From assembly GCA_963205495.1 (NCBI GenBank), contig CAUJIN010000024.1, positions 1 through 64,000 on the forward strand: a stretch of 64,000 nucleotides of DNA. The letters are read 5' to 3'. Both the position numbers and the translations under genes were made by a program. Under the pieces are notes generated by a model. That model worked only from the letters and a program-made list of their open reading frames with translations, ran no database searches and was not told where the DNA came from. Below, piece after piece: positions 42,143 through 51,306 of this stretch (the first letter of the stretch is position 1; each line of letters begins with the position of its first letter). The DNA is from Pseudomonadota bacterium. Its GTDB lineage: Bacteria > Pseudomonadota > Gammaproteobacteria > Xanthomonadales > Xanthomonadaceae.

Positions 42143-43654
42143 ATGAGCTCACCCGCCACCCCTGCCCCCGGCACCCCGGTGCCGCCGCCCGCGTTCCCGC
42201 AAATGCTCGGCCATCCGCGCCCGCTGTGGATGCTGTTCATGACCGAATTCTGGGAGCGCTTCGCGTTCTACGGCATGCGCTGGGCGCTGGCGCTGTACAT
42301 CGTGGCGCAGTTCTACGCCGGCGACAGCGCCGGCGAGGCCCCGGCCAGCCGGCTCTACGGCGCCTACCTGGCGCTGGTGTACGCGGCCGCGCTGTTCGGC
42401 GGCTACGTCGCCGACCGCGTGATCGGCTACCAGCGCTCCATCCTGCTCGGCGCGATCGTTATGGCCGCGGGCCTGTTCATGATCGTCCTGCCCAACGAAC
42501 AGGTGTTCAAGCTGGGTCTGGCCACGATCATCGCCGGCAACGGCCTGTTCAAGCCGAACATCTCGACCATGGTCGGCAAGCTGTACGCCACCGGCGACGA
42601 GCGCCGCGATTCGGGGTTCACCCTGTTCTACATGGGCATCAACGCCGGCGCCCTGGTCGCGCCGATCCTGACCGGCTGGCTGGCCGAGCGCATGTTCGGC
42701 GGCTCGCCCGACATGCCGGCGTACAAGGTGGTGTTCATCGCCTCGGGCATCGGCATGCTGATCAGCCTGGTGTGGTTCTGGTTCGGGCGCGCGCAGCTGC
42801 AGGGCATCGGCCGTCCGGTCGAGGGCGCCGGGGGAGCCCAGCGGGTGGTGTACACGCTGCTGGGCACGCTGGCCTCGATCCCGGTGATCTATTTCCTGCT
42901 CGCCATCGACGCCAGCCAGCTGCAGTGGCTCCTGACCGCGCTGTTCGTGGCGCTGTGCGTGCTGATCCTGCGCGAAGGCTTCCGCGACGGCGCGGTGCGG
43001 CGCGACATGGCCATCGCGATGCTGATCATCTTCGCCTTCAACGTGCTGTTCTGGATCTTCTTCGAACAGGCCGGCAGCTCGTTCAACTTCCTCGCCCAGA
43101 ACATCGTCAACCGCGATTTCGGCGGCTGGATCTTCCCGGTCGGCTGGTTCCAGTCGGTCAACTCGCTGGCGATCATCACCCTGGCGCCGGTCATCGCGTG
43201 GATCTGGGTGAAGCTGGGCCGGCACAACCCGTCGATCCCGCGCAAGTTCGGCCTCGGCATCATCTTCAACGGCCTGGCCTTCCTGCTGCTGATGTTCGCG
43301 CTGTCCAGTCTGGTCGATCCGCAGAGCCTCAAGATCCCGTTCTGGACGCTGTTCATGGTCTACGTGATCCAGTCGGTCGGCGAGCTGTGCCTGTCGCCGA
43401 TCGGCCTGTCGATGGTCACCAAGCTCGCGCCGGTGCGCCTGGTCGGCTTCGGCATGGGCGGCTGGTTCCTCTCCACCGCGATCGGCAACAACCTCTCGGG
43501 CATCTTCGCCAGCCACGTCAGCGGCGAAGGCGGCATGAGCGTGGAATCGGCCCTGTCCGGCTACACCTTCGGCTTCTGGGTGCTGGTCGGCTCCGGCGTG
43601 TTCCTCTTCCTCATCGCCCCGCTCATCCAGAAACTCATGCACGGCGTAAAGTGA
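42143..43654 (+). CDS. Proton-dependent oligopeptide transporter (POT/PTR2 family)
   Basis: This inner-membrane H+/di-tripeptide symporter has 503 aa and about 14 helices. The POT signature ExxERFxYY appears as 'EFWERFAFYGMRWAL', followed by 'GGYVADRVIGYQRSILLGAI' and 'NGLFKPNISTMVGKLY'. The second family signature is 'FTLFYMGINAGALVAPILTG'. It stands alone with its own terminator downstream, so it appears monocistronic. Confidence 0.94.
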   Translation: MSSPATPAPGTPVPPPAFPQMLGHPRPLWMLFMTEFWERFAFYGMRWALALYIVAQFYAGDSAGEAPASRLYGAYLALVYAAALFGGYVADRVIGYQRSILLGAIVMAAGLFMIVLPNEQVFKLGLATIIAGNGLFKPNISTMVGKLYATGDERRDSGFTLFYMGINAGALVAPILTGWLAERMFGGSPDMPAYKVVFIASGIGMLISLVWFWFGRAQLQGIGRPVEGAGGAQRVVYTLLGTLASIPVIYFLLAIDASQLQWLLTALFVALCVLILREGFRDGAVRRDMAIAMLIIFAFNVLFWIFFEQAGSSFNFLAQNIVNRDFGGWIFPVGWFQSVNSLAIITLAPVIAWIWVKLGRHNPSIPRKFGLGIIFNGLAFLLLMFALSSLVDPQSLKIPFWTLFMVYVIQSVGELCLSPIGLSMVTKLAPVRLVGFGMGGWFLSTAIGNNLSGIFASHVSGEGGMSVESALSGYTFGFWVLVGSGVFLFLIAPLIQKLMHGVK

Positions 43655-43718
43655 GGGCAGGATGCCCTCATCCCGTGCAGGCCATGGATGGCCGGTGACA
43701 CGGGATCCAGCAATCGCC

Positions 43719-43751
43719 AAGCGGTGGCCTCCGGGCCGCCGCTTTCGTTTT
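43719..43751 (+). terminator. Intrinsic terminator after the POT transporter
   Basis: AAGCGGTGGCC (43719-43729) pairs with GGCCGCCGCTT (43734-43744), with one G-U pair and a four-base loop, followed by TTTCGTTTTC. This is a classical hairpin plus U-tract, about 65 bases beyond the stop codon. Confidence 0.85.
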
Positions 43752-43840
43752 CTGGCCCGGTGCGATAATCCAGCTCACCGCTATCCGGACGCCCCACCAG
43801 GAACCGCCGCGATTTCCTGCTCTCCTCCGCTTCGCTCGGC

Positions 43841-45160
43841 GTGGCCACTGCCCTGCCGTCCGCATTCGCCAAGTCCCGCGGCGGCGACCGCCTGCGCGTG
43901 GCGATGATCGGCACCGGCCTGCGCGGGCAGTCGCCGCTGGGGCCGCTGCTGAGCCGCGACGACGTCGAGCTGGTGGCGATCTGCGACACCCAGCGCGTGA
44001 TGCTCGACAAGGCGCAGGCCATCATCGAAAAGGCCGGCCGGCGCAGGCCGGAGGTATACGGCGGCGATGGCGACGTGAACGCCTGGAAGAAGCTCCTGGC
44101 GCGCAAGAACCTCGACGCGGTGTTCATCGTCACGCCCTGGGAGTGGCACGCGCCGCAGGCCATCGCCGCGATGGAGGCGAGGATCGCGGTCGCCTGCGAG
44201 GTCGTCGCGGGCATCACCCTGCAGGACCACTGGGACGTGCTGCGCGCCCAGCAGCGCACCGGCACGCCCTACATGCTGCTGGAGAACGTCTGCTACCGCC
44301 GCGACGTGATGGCGGTGTTGCAGATGGTGCGCGCGGGGCTGTTCGGCGAGCTGGTGCACATGCAGGCCGGCTACCAGCATGACCTGCGCGGAGTGAAGTT
44401 CAATTCCGGCGACCCCTCCGAGCCCTACGGCAGCGGCGTGGAATTCGGCGCAAAGGGTTTTTCCGAAGCGCAGTGGCGCGCGCAGCATTCGATCGAGCGC
44501 AACGGAGAGCTCTACCCCAGCCACGGCATCGGCCCCTGCGCGATGTACGCCAACATCCACCGCGGCAACCGCTTCACCCACATCAACGCCTTCGCCAGCA
44601 AGGCGCGCGGCCTGCACGAGTACATCGTCAAGCACCCCAAGGGCGGCCCCGACCACCCCAATGCGAAGCTCTCGTTCGCGCTGGGCGACGTGGTCACCAC
44701 CACGCTGCGCTGCGAGAACGGCGAGACCATCCTGCTGCAGCACGACACTTCCCTGCCGCGCCCCTACTCGCTCGGCTTCCGCGTGCAGGGCACCGACGGC
44801 TTGTGGATGGACGTGAACCGCTCGATCCACGTCGAGGGCACCAGCCCCGCGCACAAGTGGGAGGACGCGCAGGGCTACTACGACCGCTACGACCATCCGC
44901 TCTGGAAGAACTACGCCGAACAGGCCGCCGGCGCCGGCCACGGCGGCATGGACTGGTTCGTGATCCACGCCTTCATCGAGGCGCTCAAGGCGAACGAGCC
45001 GATGCCCATCGACATCTACGACGCGGTGGCCTGGAGCGCGATCACGACGTTGTCGGAGCAGTCGATCCGGCAGGGCTACCAGACGCTCGAGTTCCCGGAC
45101 TTCACCGAAGGCGGATGGAAGGACCGCAAGCCGATCTTCGCGCTCGACGGGCGCTACTGA
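43841..45160 (+). CDS. Gfo/Idh/MocA family oxidoreductase with Tat leader lacking a normal start
   Basis: This NAD(P)-dependent sugar-type oxidoreductase has the Rossmann start 'LRVAMIGTGLRGQSPLGPLL', 'DAVFIVTPWEWHAPQAIAAM', 'EVVAGITLQDHWDV', and an active-site region 'ELYPSHGIGPCAMY'. It resembles the exported GH109-like branch. The first usable start is GTG 43841, but the same frame upstream encodes a clear Tat leader, 'TRNRRDFLLSSASLGVATAL', from 43796. That leader has no ATG, GTG or TTG, and an in-frame TAA lies at 43766. Either initiation is unusual or the start codon is lost. 439 aa from the GTG. Confidence 0.78.
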   Translation: MATALPSAFAKSRGGDRLRVAMIGTGLRGQSPLGPLLSRDDVELVAICDTQRVMLDKAQAIIEKAGRRRPEVYGGDGDVNAWKKLLARKNLDAVFIVTPWEWHAPQAIAAMEARIAVACEVVAGITLQDHWDVLRAQQRTGTPYMLLENVCYRRDVMAVLQMVRAGLFGELVHMQAGYQHDLRGVKFNSGDPSEPYGSGVEFGAKGFSEAQWRAQHSIERNGELYPSHGIGPCAMYANIHRGNRFTHINAFASKARGLHEYIVKHPKGGPDHPNAKLSFALGDVVTTTLRCENGETILLQHDTSLPRPYSLGFRVQGTDGLWMDVNRSIHVEGTSPAHKWEDAQGYYDRYDHPLWKNYAEQAAGAGHGGMDWFVIHAFIEALKANEPMPIDIYDAVAWSAITTLSEQSIRQGYQTLEFPDFTEGGWKDRKPIFALDGRY

Positions 45161-45618
45161 TCGTCGCCCTCGTCCGCCGGCTCGGGCGAGGGAGCCAGCG
45201 CGTCGAGGATGCGTACCAGCCAGCGCTGCTCCTCCTCGCTCAATCGCGCGAGCAGGCGGCGCTCGTGCTCGATGGCCATCGGCACGATCTTGTCGTGGAC
45301 GCGCCGGCCGGCCGCGGTCAGGCGCAGGCGCGAGGCGCGCCGGTCCTCGCGCGCGGTGGCGCGACGGACGAAGCCGCGCTCGATCAGCGCCGACAGTGCG
45401 CGGCTGACCGCCACCTTGTCCATCGCGGTGCGCTGCGCCACGTCGCGCGCGGCCAGATCGTCGTGTCGGCCCAGGATCGCCATCACCCGCCACTGCGTCA
45501 CCGAGAGCCCGAAACGTTCCTCGTAGTCGGCGGCGATGGCCTGGCTGATGGTGTTGGACGCCACCGACAGGCGATAGGGCAGGAAGCGGGCGAAATCGAG
45601 GGCGTGGTGCGGGGGCAT
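45154..45618 (-). CDS. MarR family transcriptional regulator
   Basis: This 154-aa winged-helix regulator reads 'FGLSVTQWRVMAILGRHDDL', 'AQRTAMDKVAVSRALSALIERGFV' and 'EDRRASRLRLTAAGRRVHDKI', the MarR recognition helix and wing. It is divergent from hpd, with an inverted repeat between them, so control of the homogentisate genes is likely, perhaps with a pathway intermediate as inducer. ATG 45618 is used because upstream in-frame codons cross the operator. Its stop overlaps the end of the oxidoreductase gene. Confidence 0.9.
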   Translation of the reverse strand: MPPHHALDFARFLPYRLSVASNTISQAIAADYEERFGLSVTQWRVMAILGRHDDLAARDVAQRTAMDKVAVSRALSALIERGFVRRATAREDRRASRLRLTAAGRRVHDKIVPMAIEHERRLLARLSEEEQRWLVRILDALAPSPEPADEGDDQ

Positions 45619-45637
45619 GGTGCGCTGCCGATTGCAA

Positions 45638-45657
45638 ATGGTTTCAGTTGAAACTAT
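45638..45657. promoter_or_regulatory. Inverted repeat, probable MarR operator between regulator and hpd
   Basis: ATGGTTTCA-GT-TGAAACTAT is a palindrome with perfect arms GTTTCA/TGAAAC (45641-45646 and 45649-45654) and one mismatch outside. It lies 20 bases upstream of the regulator start, and a TATAAA follows at 45655-45660 towards hpd. A dimer bound here would cover both promoters. Confidence 0.6.
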
Positions 45658-45709
45658 AAAGGCCGGCACTTGGCCGGACAATCTCGGCCGCGAACCCCAG
45701 GAGAGTCCC

Positions 45710-46807
45710 ATGAGCGCCCAGCCCGATGCCGGCATGACGCCGACCACCTTCGAAAATCCCATGGGCATCGACGGCTTCGAGTTCGTCGAGTATGCCGCAC
45801 CGTCAGGCCAGTCCGGCCATCTGCACGACTACTTCAGGAAGCTCGGCTTCGTGCAGGTCGCCCGCCACAAGACCCGCCCGATCCACACCTACCGACAGGG
45901 CGACTGCACCTTCCTGATCAACGAGGACCCGGACTCCTTCGCTGCGCGCTTTGCGGCGCAGCACGGCCCCTCGGCCTGCGGCTTTGCGATCCGCATCAAC
46001 AAGCTGGCCGAATGGGCGCGGGTGCAGGCGCTCAAGAACGGCGCGGAATCCTTCGATGCCGCCGACGAGCTGACCAAGGCCGTGGCTGCACCGGTCATCA
46101 AGGGCATCGGCGGCTGCATGCTGTATCTTGTGGACCGCTACGACGCCAAGGGCACGATCCACGATCCCGACTACGAATACCTGCCGGGCGTGGATCTCAT
46201 GCCCAAGGGCTTCGGCCTGACCTTCATCGACCACCTCACCCACAACCTCTACCAGGGCAACATGGCGAAGTGGTCGGACTACTACGAGCGCCTGTTCAAC
46301 TTCCGCGAGATCCGCTACTTCGACATCAAGGGCGCCAAGACCGGCCTCTTGTCCAAGGCGATGACCGCGCCCGACGGCATGGTGCGCATCCCGCTCAACG
46401 AATCCTCCGATCCCAAGAGCCAGATCAACGAGTACCTCGACGCCTACCACGGCGAAGGCATCCAGCACATCGCCTGCTTCACCGACGACATCTACACGAC
46501 GGTGGAAAAGATGCGCGCCGCCGGCATCGAGTTCCTCGACACGCCCAACGCCTATTTCGACTACGTCGACGAGCGCATCCCGAATCACGGCGAGGATCTG
46601 CCGCGGCTGCGCAGGAACAGCATCCTGATCGACGCCGATCCGGAAACGAAAAAGCGCCTGCTGCTGCAGATTTTCACCCAGAACGCGCTCGGGCCGATCT
46701 TCTTCGAGATCATCCAGCGCAAGGGCAACGAGGGCTTCGGCGAAGGCAACTTCCAGGCCCTGTTCGAATCGATCGAGCGCGACCAGATGAAGCGCGGCGT
46801 GCTGTGA
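45710..46807 (+). CDS. hpd: 4-hydroxyphenylpyruvate dioxygenase
   Basis: This Fe(II) enzyme turns 4-hydroxyphenylpyruvate into homogentisate in tyrosine catabolism. The length, 365 aa, and the two-domain VOC fold fit. Iron ligands are a His in '[14 protein letters not shown]' (about residue 172), a His in '[13 protein letters not shown]' (about 253) and a Glu in '[20 protein letters not shown]' (about 332). ATG 45710 follows AGGAGAG. It is the first gene of the homogentisate set and is followed by a palindromic repeat region before hmgA. Confidence 0.96.
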   Translation: MSAQPDAGMTPTTFENPMGIDGFEFVEYAAPSGQSGHLHDYFRKLGFVQVARHKTRPIHTYRQGDCTFLINEDPDSFAARFAAQHGPSACGFAIRINKLAEWARVQALKNGAESFDAADELTKAVAAPVIKGIGGCMLYLVDRYDAKGTIHDPDYEYLPGVDLMPKGFGLTFIDHLTHNLYQGNMAKWSDYYERLFNFREIRYFDIKGAKTGLLSKAMTAPDGMVRIPLNESSDPKSQINEYLDAYHGEGIQHIACFTDDIYTTVEKMRAAGIEFLDTPNAYFDYVDERIPNHGEDLPRLRRNSILIDADPETKKRLLLQIFTQNALGPIFFEIIQRKGNEGFGEGNFQALFESIERDQMKRGVL

Positions 46808-46825
46808 TCGCGCAAGAGCATTCGT

Positions 46826-46955
46826 TCCCGTAGGGGTGGAGCCAGCTCCACCCCCTGCCGAGCAAGCTCGGCAGCTACAACCCGCAAGGGCGTTTTATCC
46901 CGTAGGGGTGGAGCCAGCTCCACCCCCTGCCGAGCAAGCTCGGCAGCTGCAACCG
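46826..46955. repeat. Two tandem copies of a GTAG-REP doublet (BIME-like)
   Basis: A unit of about 58 bases occurs at 46826-46883 and again at 46898-46955. Each holds two perfect hairpins: GGGGTGGAGC/GCTCCACCCC and CTGCCGAGC/GCTCGGCAG. The first hairpin follows GTAG. The second is followed by CTAC in copy one (the complement of GTAG) and by CTGC in copy two. Inverted REP pairs with GTAG heads are typical of RAYT-mobilised REPs in xanthomonads. It lies between hpd and hmgA and may reduce read-through. Confidence 0.7.
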
Positions 46956-46985
46956 GCTTGCTGCCGGAATACAAAGGCAATCTCC

Positions 46986-48284
46986 ATGGCGATCCACAGC
47001 AATGGCTACCAAACCGGATACGGCAACGAATTCGCCACCGAGGCCCTTCCCGGCGCGCTGCCGGTCGGGCGCAATTCCCCGCAGCGCGCGCCGCTGGGCC
47101 TCTACGCCGAACAGCTCACCGGCACCGCGTTCACCGCGCCGCGCCACGCCAACCGCCGCAGCTGGCTGTACCGGATCCGTCCGGCGGCCATGCACGGCAA
47201 GTTCGAGCCATTCGCGCAGCTCGCATTCCACGGCGATTTCGGCGCAGGGCCGGTGACGCCGGAAAAGCTGCGCTGGGATCCGCTGCCGCTGTCTGGCACC
47301 GGCACGGACTTCATCGAGGGCCTGTACACCGTGGCCGGCAACGGCGGCCCGGAAGCCGGCACGGGCGTGGGCATCCACCTGTATGCCGCCAACCGCGACA
47401 TGGCCGGTCGCTGGTTCTGCAACGCCGACGGCGAGTTCCTGATCGTGCCGCAGCTGGGCCGGCTGCGCATCGAGACCGAGCTGGGCGTGCTGGAGGTCGA
47501 ACCGCAGCAGATCGCGGTGATACCGCGCGGCATCCGCTATCGGGTGGCGCTGCCGGACGGGCAGGCGCGCGGCTATGTCTGCGAGAACTTCGGCGCCCTG
47601 TTCAAACTGCCCGACCTCGGCCCGATCGGCAGCAACGGCCTGGCCAATCCGCGCGATTTCGAATACCCCTGCGCCGCGTTCGAGGACGTGGAAGGCAAGT
47701 TCGAGCTTTTGACCAAGTTCCAGGGCCACCTGTGGCGCGCCGACATCGACCATTCACCGCTCGACGTTGTGGCCTGGCACGGCAACTACGCGCCGTACCG
47801 CTACGACCTGCGCCGCTTCAACGTGATCGGCTCGATCAGCTACGACCATCCCGATCCGTCGATCTTCCTGGTGCTGCATTCGCCCAGCGACACGCCCGGC
47901 ACCAGCAACGTCGATTTCGCGGTGTTCGCCCCGCGCATCCTCGCCATGCAGGACACCTTCCGTCCGCCCTGGTTCCACCGCAACATCGCCAGCGAGTTCA
48001 TGGGGCTGGTGCACGGCATCTACGACGCCAAGGCGGAAGGTTTTGCCCCCGGCGGCTGCTCGCTGCACAACTGCATGACCGGTCACGGCCCGGACGCGGC
48101 CACCTTCGAGAAGGCCAGCGCGGCCGATACCGGCAGGCCGGACTACCTCACCGATACCATGGCGATCATGTTCGAGACCCGCGCGGTGATCCGGCCGGTG
48201 GCGCAGGCGCTGGAATCGCCGCACCGCCAGAAGGACTATCCGGACTGCTGGATGGGCCTCAAGCGCAATTTCACCGGCGGCTGA
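46986..48284 (+). CDS. hmgA: Homogentisate 1,2-dioxygenase
   Basis: This enzyme opens the ring of homogentisate to maleylacetoacetate. The 432-aa sequence carries the family start '[19 protein letters not shown]' and the metal-site region '[19 protein letters not shown]' with the His/Glu ligands. '[16 protein letters not shown]' supplies another ligand His. The frame extends back through the repeat, so ATG 46986 is chosen. The next gene in the pathway, fah, follows in 34 bases. Confidence 0.96.
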   Translation: MAIHSNGYQTGYGNEFATEALPGALPVGRNSPQRAPLGLYAEQLTGTAFTAPRHANRRSWLYRIRPAAMHGKFEPFAQLAFHGDFGAGPVTPEKLRWDPLPLSGTGTDFIEGLYTVAGNGGPEAGTGVGIHLYAANRDMAGRWFCNADGEFLIVPQLGRLRIETELGVLEVEPQQIAVIPRGIRYRVALPDGQARGYVCENFGALFKLPDLGPIGSNGLANPRDFEYPCAAFEDVEGKFELLTKFQGHLWRADIDHSPLDVVAWHGNYAPYRYDLRRFNVIGSISYDHPDPSIFLVLHSPSDTPGTSNVDFAVFAPRILAMQDTFRPPWFHRNIASEFMGLVHGIYDAKAEGFAPGGCSLHNCMTGHGPDAATFEKASAADTGRPDYLTDTMAIMFETRAVIRPVAQALESPHRQKDYPDCWMGLKRNFTGG

Positions 48285-48318
48285 GCCGCCCCGTTCCGAT
48301 ACCCGACGAGTCTTTCCG

Positions 48319-49311
48319 ATGAAACTTGCCTCGCTACGCACCGGCGGCCGTGACGGCACCCTGATCGTGGTTTCGCGCGATCTTTCCCGCGCCGTGGCCG
48401 TGCCCGACATCGCCCCGACCCTGCAGTCCGCGCTCGACGACTGGGCGAACCTCTCCCCGCGCCTGGCCACGGTCGCCGAAGCCCTCGAAGCCGGCAACGT
48501 CGCCACGATCAACGGCATGGACGTGTTCGCCGTGGATCCGCAGGCGCTCGCCGCGCCGCTGCCGCGCGCCTACGAGTTCGTGGACGGCTCGGCCTACCTG
48601 CCGCACGTGGCGCGGGTACGCCGCGCGCGCGGCGCTCAGGTGCCGGAAACCTTCTACACCGACCCGCTGATGTACCAGGCCACCAGCGCCGGCTTTCTGG
48701 GTCCCCGCGATCCGGTGCGGGTGCCGAGCGAGGACATGGGTATCGACCTGGAGGCCGAGGTCATTGTCGTCACCAACGACGTGCCGATGGGCGTCACGCC
48801 GGAAGCCGCCGCCGCGCATATCGTGCTGGTCGGACTGGTCAACGATGTCTCCCTGCGCAACCTGATCCCGGCCGAACTGGCCAAAGGCTTCGGTTTCCTC
48901 CAGTCCAAGCCGCGCTCGGCGCTGTCCCCCGTGTTCGTCACTCCCGACGAGCTGGGCCAGGACTGGCGCGAGGCCAAGCTGCACCGCCCGCTGGTCACCC
49001 ACATCAACGGCGCGTGGTTCGGCGCGCCCGAGGCCGGCGTGGACATGCAGTTCAGCTTCGCCCAGCTCGTGGCCCACGCCGCCCGCACCCGCCCGCTCAC
49101 CGCCGGCACCCTCGTCGGCTCGGGCACCGTGGCCAACGAGGACACGTCGCTGGGCGCCTCCTGCTTTGCCGAGAAGCGCACCGTGGAAACCCTGGAAACC
49201 GGCGCTCCGATCACGCCCTTCATGAAGGACGGGGATACCGTGCGGATCGAGATGTTCGATCGCGAGGGAAACTCGATCTTCGGGGCGATCGAGCAGCGCA
49301 TCGCGGTCTGA
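48319..49311 (+). CDS. fah: Fumarylacetoacetate hydrolase family protein
   Basis: This protein probably cleaves fumarylacetoacetate to fumarate and acetoacetate, the last step of tyrosine breakdown. The FAH fold is seen in 'DLEAEVIVVTNDVPMGVTP' (metal-ligand Glu), 'VLVGLVNDVSLRNLIPAELAKGFGFLQSKP', 'FSFAQLVAHAARTRPLTAGT' and 'LVGSGTVANED'. Length is 330 aa, the bacterial form, shorter than the mammalian enzyme. Its position between hmgA and maiA supports the role. Confidence 0.93.
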   Translation: MKLASLRTGGRDGTLIVVSRDLSRAVAVPDIAPTLQSALDDWANLSPRLATVAEALEAGNVATINGMDVFAVDPQALAAPLPRAYEFVDGSAYLPHVARVRRARGAQVPETFYTDPLMYQATSAGFLGPRDPVRVPSEDMGIDLEAEVIVVTNDVPMGVTPEAAAAHIVLVGLVNDVSLRNLIPAELAKGFGFLQSKPRSALSPVFVTPDELGQDWREAKLHRPLVTHINGAWFGAPEAGVDMQFSFAQLVAHAARTRPLTAGTLVGSGTVANEDTSLGASCFAEKRTVETLETGAPITPFMKDGDTVRIEMFDREGNSIFGAIEQRIAV

Positions 49312-49387
49312 GCGAGCGGCCCGAAACCGTCGCGCGGCGGCCGCAGTCGCGCTACCCTGCGCGAACCGAATCCCGGAGATCGCAGCC

Positions 49388-50044
49388 ATGGTCGATCGCT
49401 TCCAGCTGTATGGCTACTGGCGTTCCAGCGCGGCCTATCGCGTCCGCATCGCGCTCAACCTCAAGGGCCTGGAGTACGAGCAGGTGCCGGTGCACCTGGC
49501 GCGAGACGGCGGCGAACAGCACCGCGCGGAGTTCCACGAGATCAGCCCGCAGGCCCAGGTGCCGGTGCTGCGCCACGGCGCGCGCCTGATCCGGCAATCC
49601 CTGGCCATCATCGAATACCTCGACGAACTGCACCCCGACCCGCCGCTGCTGCCCGCCGTCTCGCGCGATCGGGCGCGGGTCCGCGCCCTGGCGATGGCGG
49701 TGGCCTGCGACATCCACCCGATCAACAATCTGCGCGTGATGCAGTACCTGGAGCGCGAGCTGGGCGCGAACGAGGCCCAGCGCCTGGCCTGGATGCAGCA
49801 CTGGATGGCGCTCGGGTTGGAGGGACTGGAAGCCCAGGTGGCCGATCATCCGTCCACCGGCGACTTCTGCGAGGGCGACACACCGACCCTGGCCGACTGC
49901 TGCCTGGTGCCCCAGCTCTACAACGCGCGCCGCTTCGAGCTGGATCTTTCGCCGTGGCCGACCCTGCTGCGGATCGAGGCCAACTGCCGGATGCTGCCGG
50001 CCTTCCAGGACGCCGCGCCCGAAGCGCAGCCGGACGCGCCCTGA
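49388..50044 (+). CDS. maiA: Maleylacetoacetate isomerase (zeta-class GST)
   Basis: This enzyme isomerises maleylacetoacetate to fumarylacetoacetate with glutathione. The N-terminus 'LYGYWRSSAAYRVRIALNLK' carries the SSxxYR/S active site of zeta GSTs. 'AQVPVLRHGARLIRQSLAII' supplies the cis-Pro and glutathione-binding Ser, and 'CDIHPINNLRVMQYL' is diagnostic. Length is 218 aa. It is the last gene of the homogentisate set. Confidence 0.95.
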   Translation: MVDRFQLYGYWRSSAAYRVRIALNLKGLEYEQVPVHLARDGGEQHRAEFHEISPQAQVPVLRHGARLIRQSLAIIEYLDELHPDPPLLPAVSRDRARVRALAMAVACDIHPINNLRVMQYLERELGANEAQRLAWMQHWMALGLEGLEAQVADHPSTGDFCEGDTPTLADCCLVPQLYNARRFELDLSPWPTLLRIEANCRMLPAFQDAAPEAQPDAP

Positions 50045-50066
50045 GACGCGCCAGCGTCGCGCCGAT

Positions 50067-51170
50067 TCAGGCGCTGAAGGTGTCGGCGTAGGGATCGTGC
50101 TCGCCGGTGCCGCCTTCCGACAGGCGGATCTTGAGCGCCAGGCCATCGCGCGAATCGGCCTTGCGCAGGGCTTCTTCCAGATCGATCTTGCCGTCCTTGT
50201 ACATGCGGAAGAGATCCTGGTCGAAGGTCTGCATGCCTTCCTGCAGGGAGCGTTCCATCGCCTCCTTGATCTCGTGGACCTGGCCGCGCCGGATGATGTC
50301 GCGGATCAGCGGGGTGTTGATCAGGATTTCCGCCGCCGGCATGCGCTTGCCGTCCAGACCCACCACCAGACGCTGGCTGATGACCGCCTTCAGATTGAGC
50401 GAGAGGTTCATCAGGATGTTCTTGTGCGCGGCCTCGGGGAAGAAGTTGAGGATGCGCTCCAGCGTCTGATCGGCGTTGTTGGAATGCAGGGTGGCCAGGC
50501 ACAGGTGGCCGGTTTCGGCGAAGGCGATGGCCGCTTCCATCGTGACCTGGTCGAGGATCTCTCCGATCAGGATGACATCGGGCGCCTCGCGCATCGCATT
50601 CTTGAGCGCGTTGTGGAAGCCGTGGGTGTCCAGGCCCACCTCGCGCTGGTTGACGATGGACTTCTTGTGCCGGTGCAGGAACTCGATCGGGTCTTCCACC
50701 GTCAGGATATGGCCGGTGGTATTGGTGTTGCGGTGGTCGATCATCGCCGCGAGCGTCGTCGACTTGCCCGAGCCGGTGGAGCCGACCAGCAGCACCAGGC
50801 CGCGTGGCTCCATGATGATGTCCTGCAGCACCGCCGGCAGCTTGAGCTGCTCGATGCTCGGGATCTCGCTCTTGATCGCGCGGATCACCATGCCGACCTC
50901 GCCGCGCTGCTTGAACACGTTGACGCGGAAACGCCCGGCATCCTTCACCGCGATCGCCATGTTCAGTTCAAGATCGCGCTCGAACTGCGGCACCTGGCCC
51001 TCGTCCATCAGCGAGTAGGCGATTTTCTTCACCATGCCGGCCGGAAGGCCGGTGTTGCCGAGCGGGTAGAGCTTGCCTTCGACCTTGATGTTCACCGGCG
51101 CGCCGGTCGTCAGGAACATGTCCGAGGCGTTCTTCTCGGTCATGAGCTTGAGGAAATAGCCGATGTCCAT
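50067..51170 (-). CDS. pilU: Type IV pilus retraction ATPase PilU
   Basis: This is a PilT/PilU-family secretion ATPase of 367 aa. Walker A is 'LVGSTGSGKSTTLAAMIDHR', with 'ILTVEDPIEFLH' (Asp box) and 'AIAFAETGHLCLATLHSNNA' (His box). 'ILNFFPEAAHKNILMNLSLN' and the acidic tail favour PilU over PilT. The usual GEIRD motif reads 'GEILDQVTME', losing the Arg but keeping the catalytic Glu. ATG 51170 begins 'MDIGYFLKLMTEKNASDMFL'. No pilT is adjacent, although the two are normally paired. Confidence 0.88.
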   Translation of the reverse strand: MDIGYFLKLMTEKNASDMFLTTGAPVNIKVEGKLYPLGNTGLPAGMVKKIAYSLMDEGQVPQFERDLELNMAIAVKDAGRFRVNVFKQRGEVGMVIRAIKSEIPSIEQLKLPAVLQDIIMEPRGLVLLVGSTGSGKSTTLAAMIDHRNTNTTGHILTVEDPIEFLHRHKKSIVNQREVGLDTHGFHNALKNAMREAPDVILIGEILDQVTMEAAIAFAETGHLCLATLHSNNADQTLERILNFFPEAAHKNILMNLSLNLKAVISQRLVVGLDGKRMPAAEILINTPLIRDIIRRGQVHEIKEAMERSLQEGMQTFDQDLFRMYKDGKIDLEEALRKADSRDGLALKIRLSEGGTGEHDPYADTFSA

Positions 51171-51306
51171 GGAGGGTCCTTGAGTCTTCTCTTTTGAGGC
51201 AGGTCTTGCTGCACTGTGGCGGCTGGCGATTGCGGGAACCGCCTGCGGGACGCCAGAATGCCACGCATCCGGGCCAACTTGCGATGCCCCCGACGGTTTG
51301 AATGAT

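Noticed and set aside
46826..46955. Pair of ordinary transcription terminators
   Set aside because: The hairpins lack U-tracts and are exact duplicates with GTAG/CTAC flanks, which fits REP elements better; weak termination is still possible.
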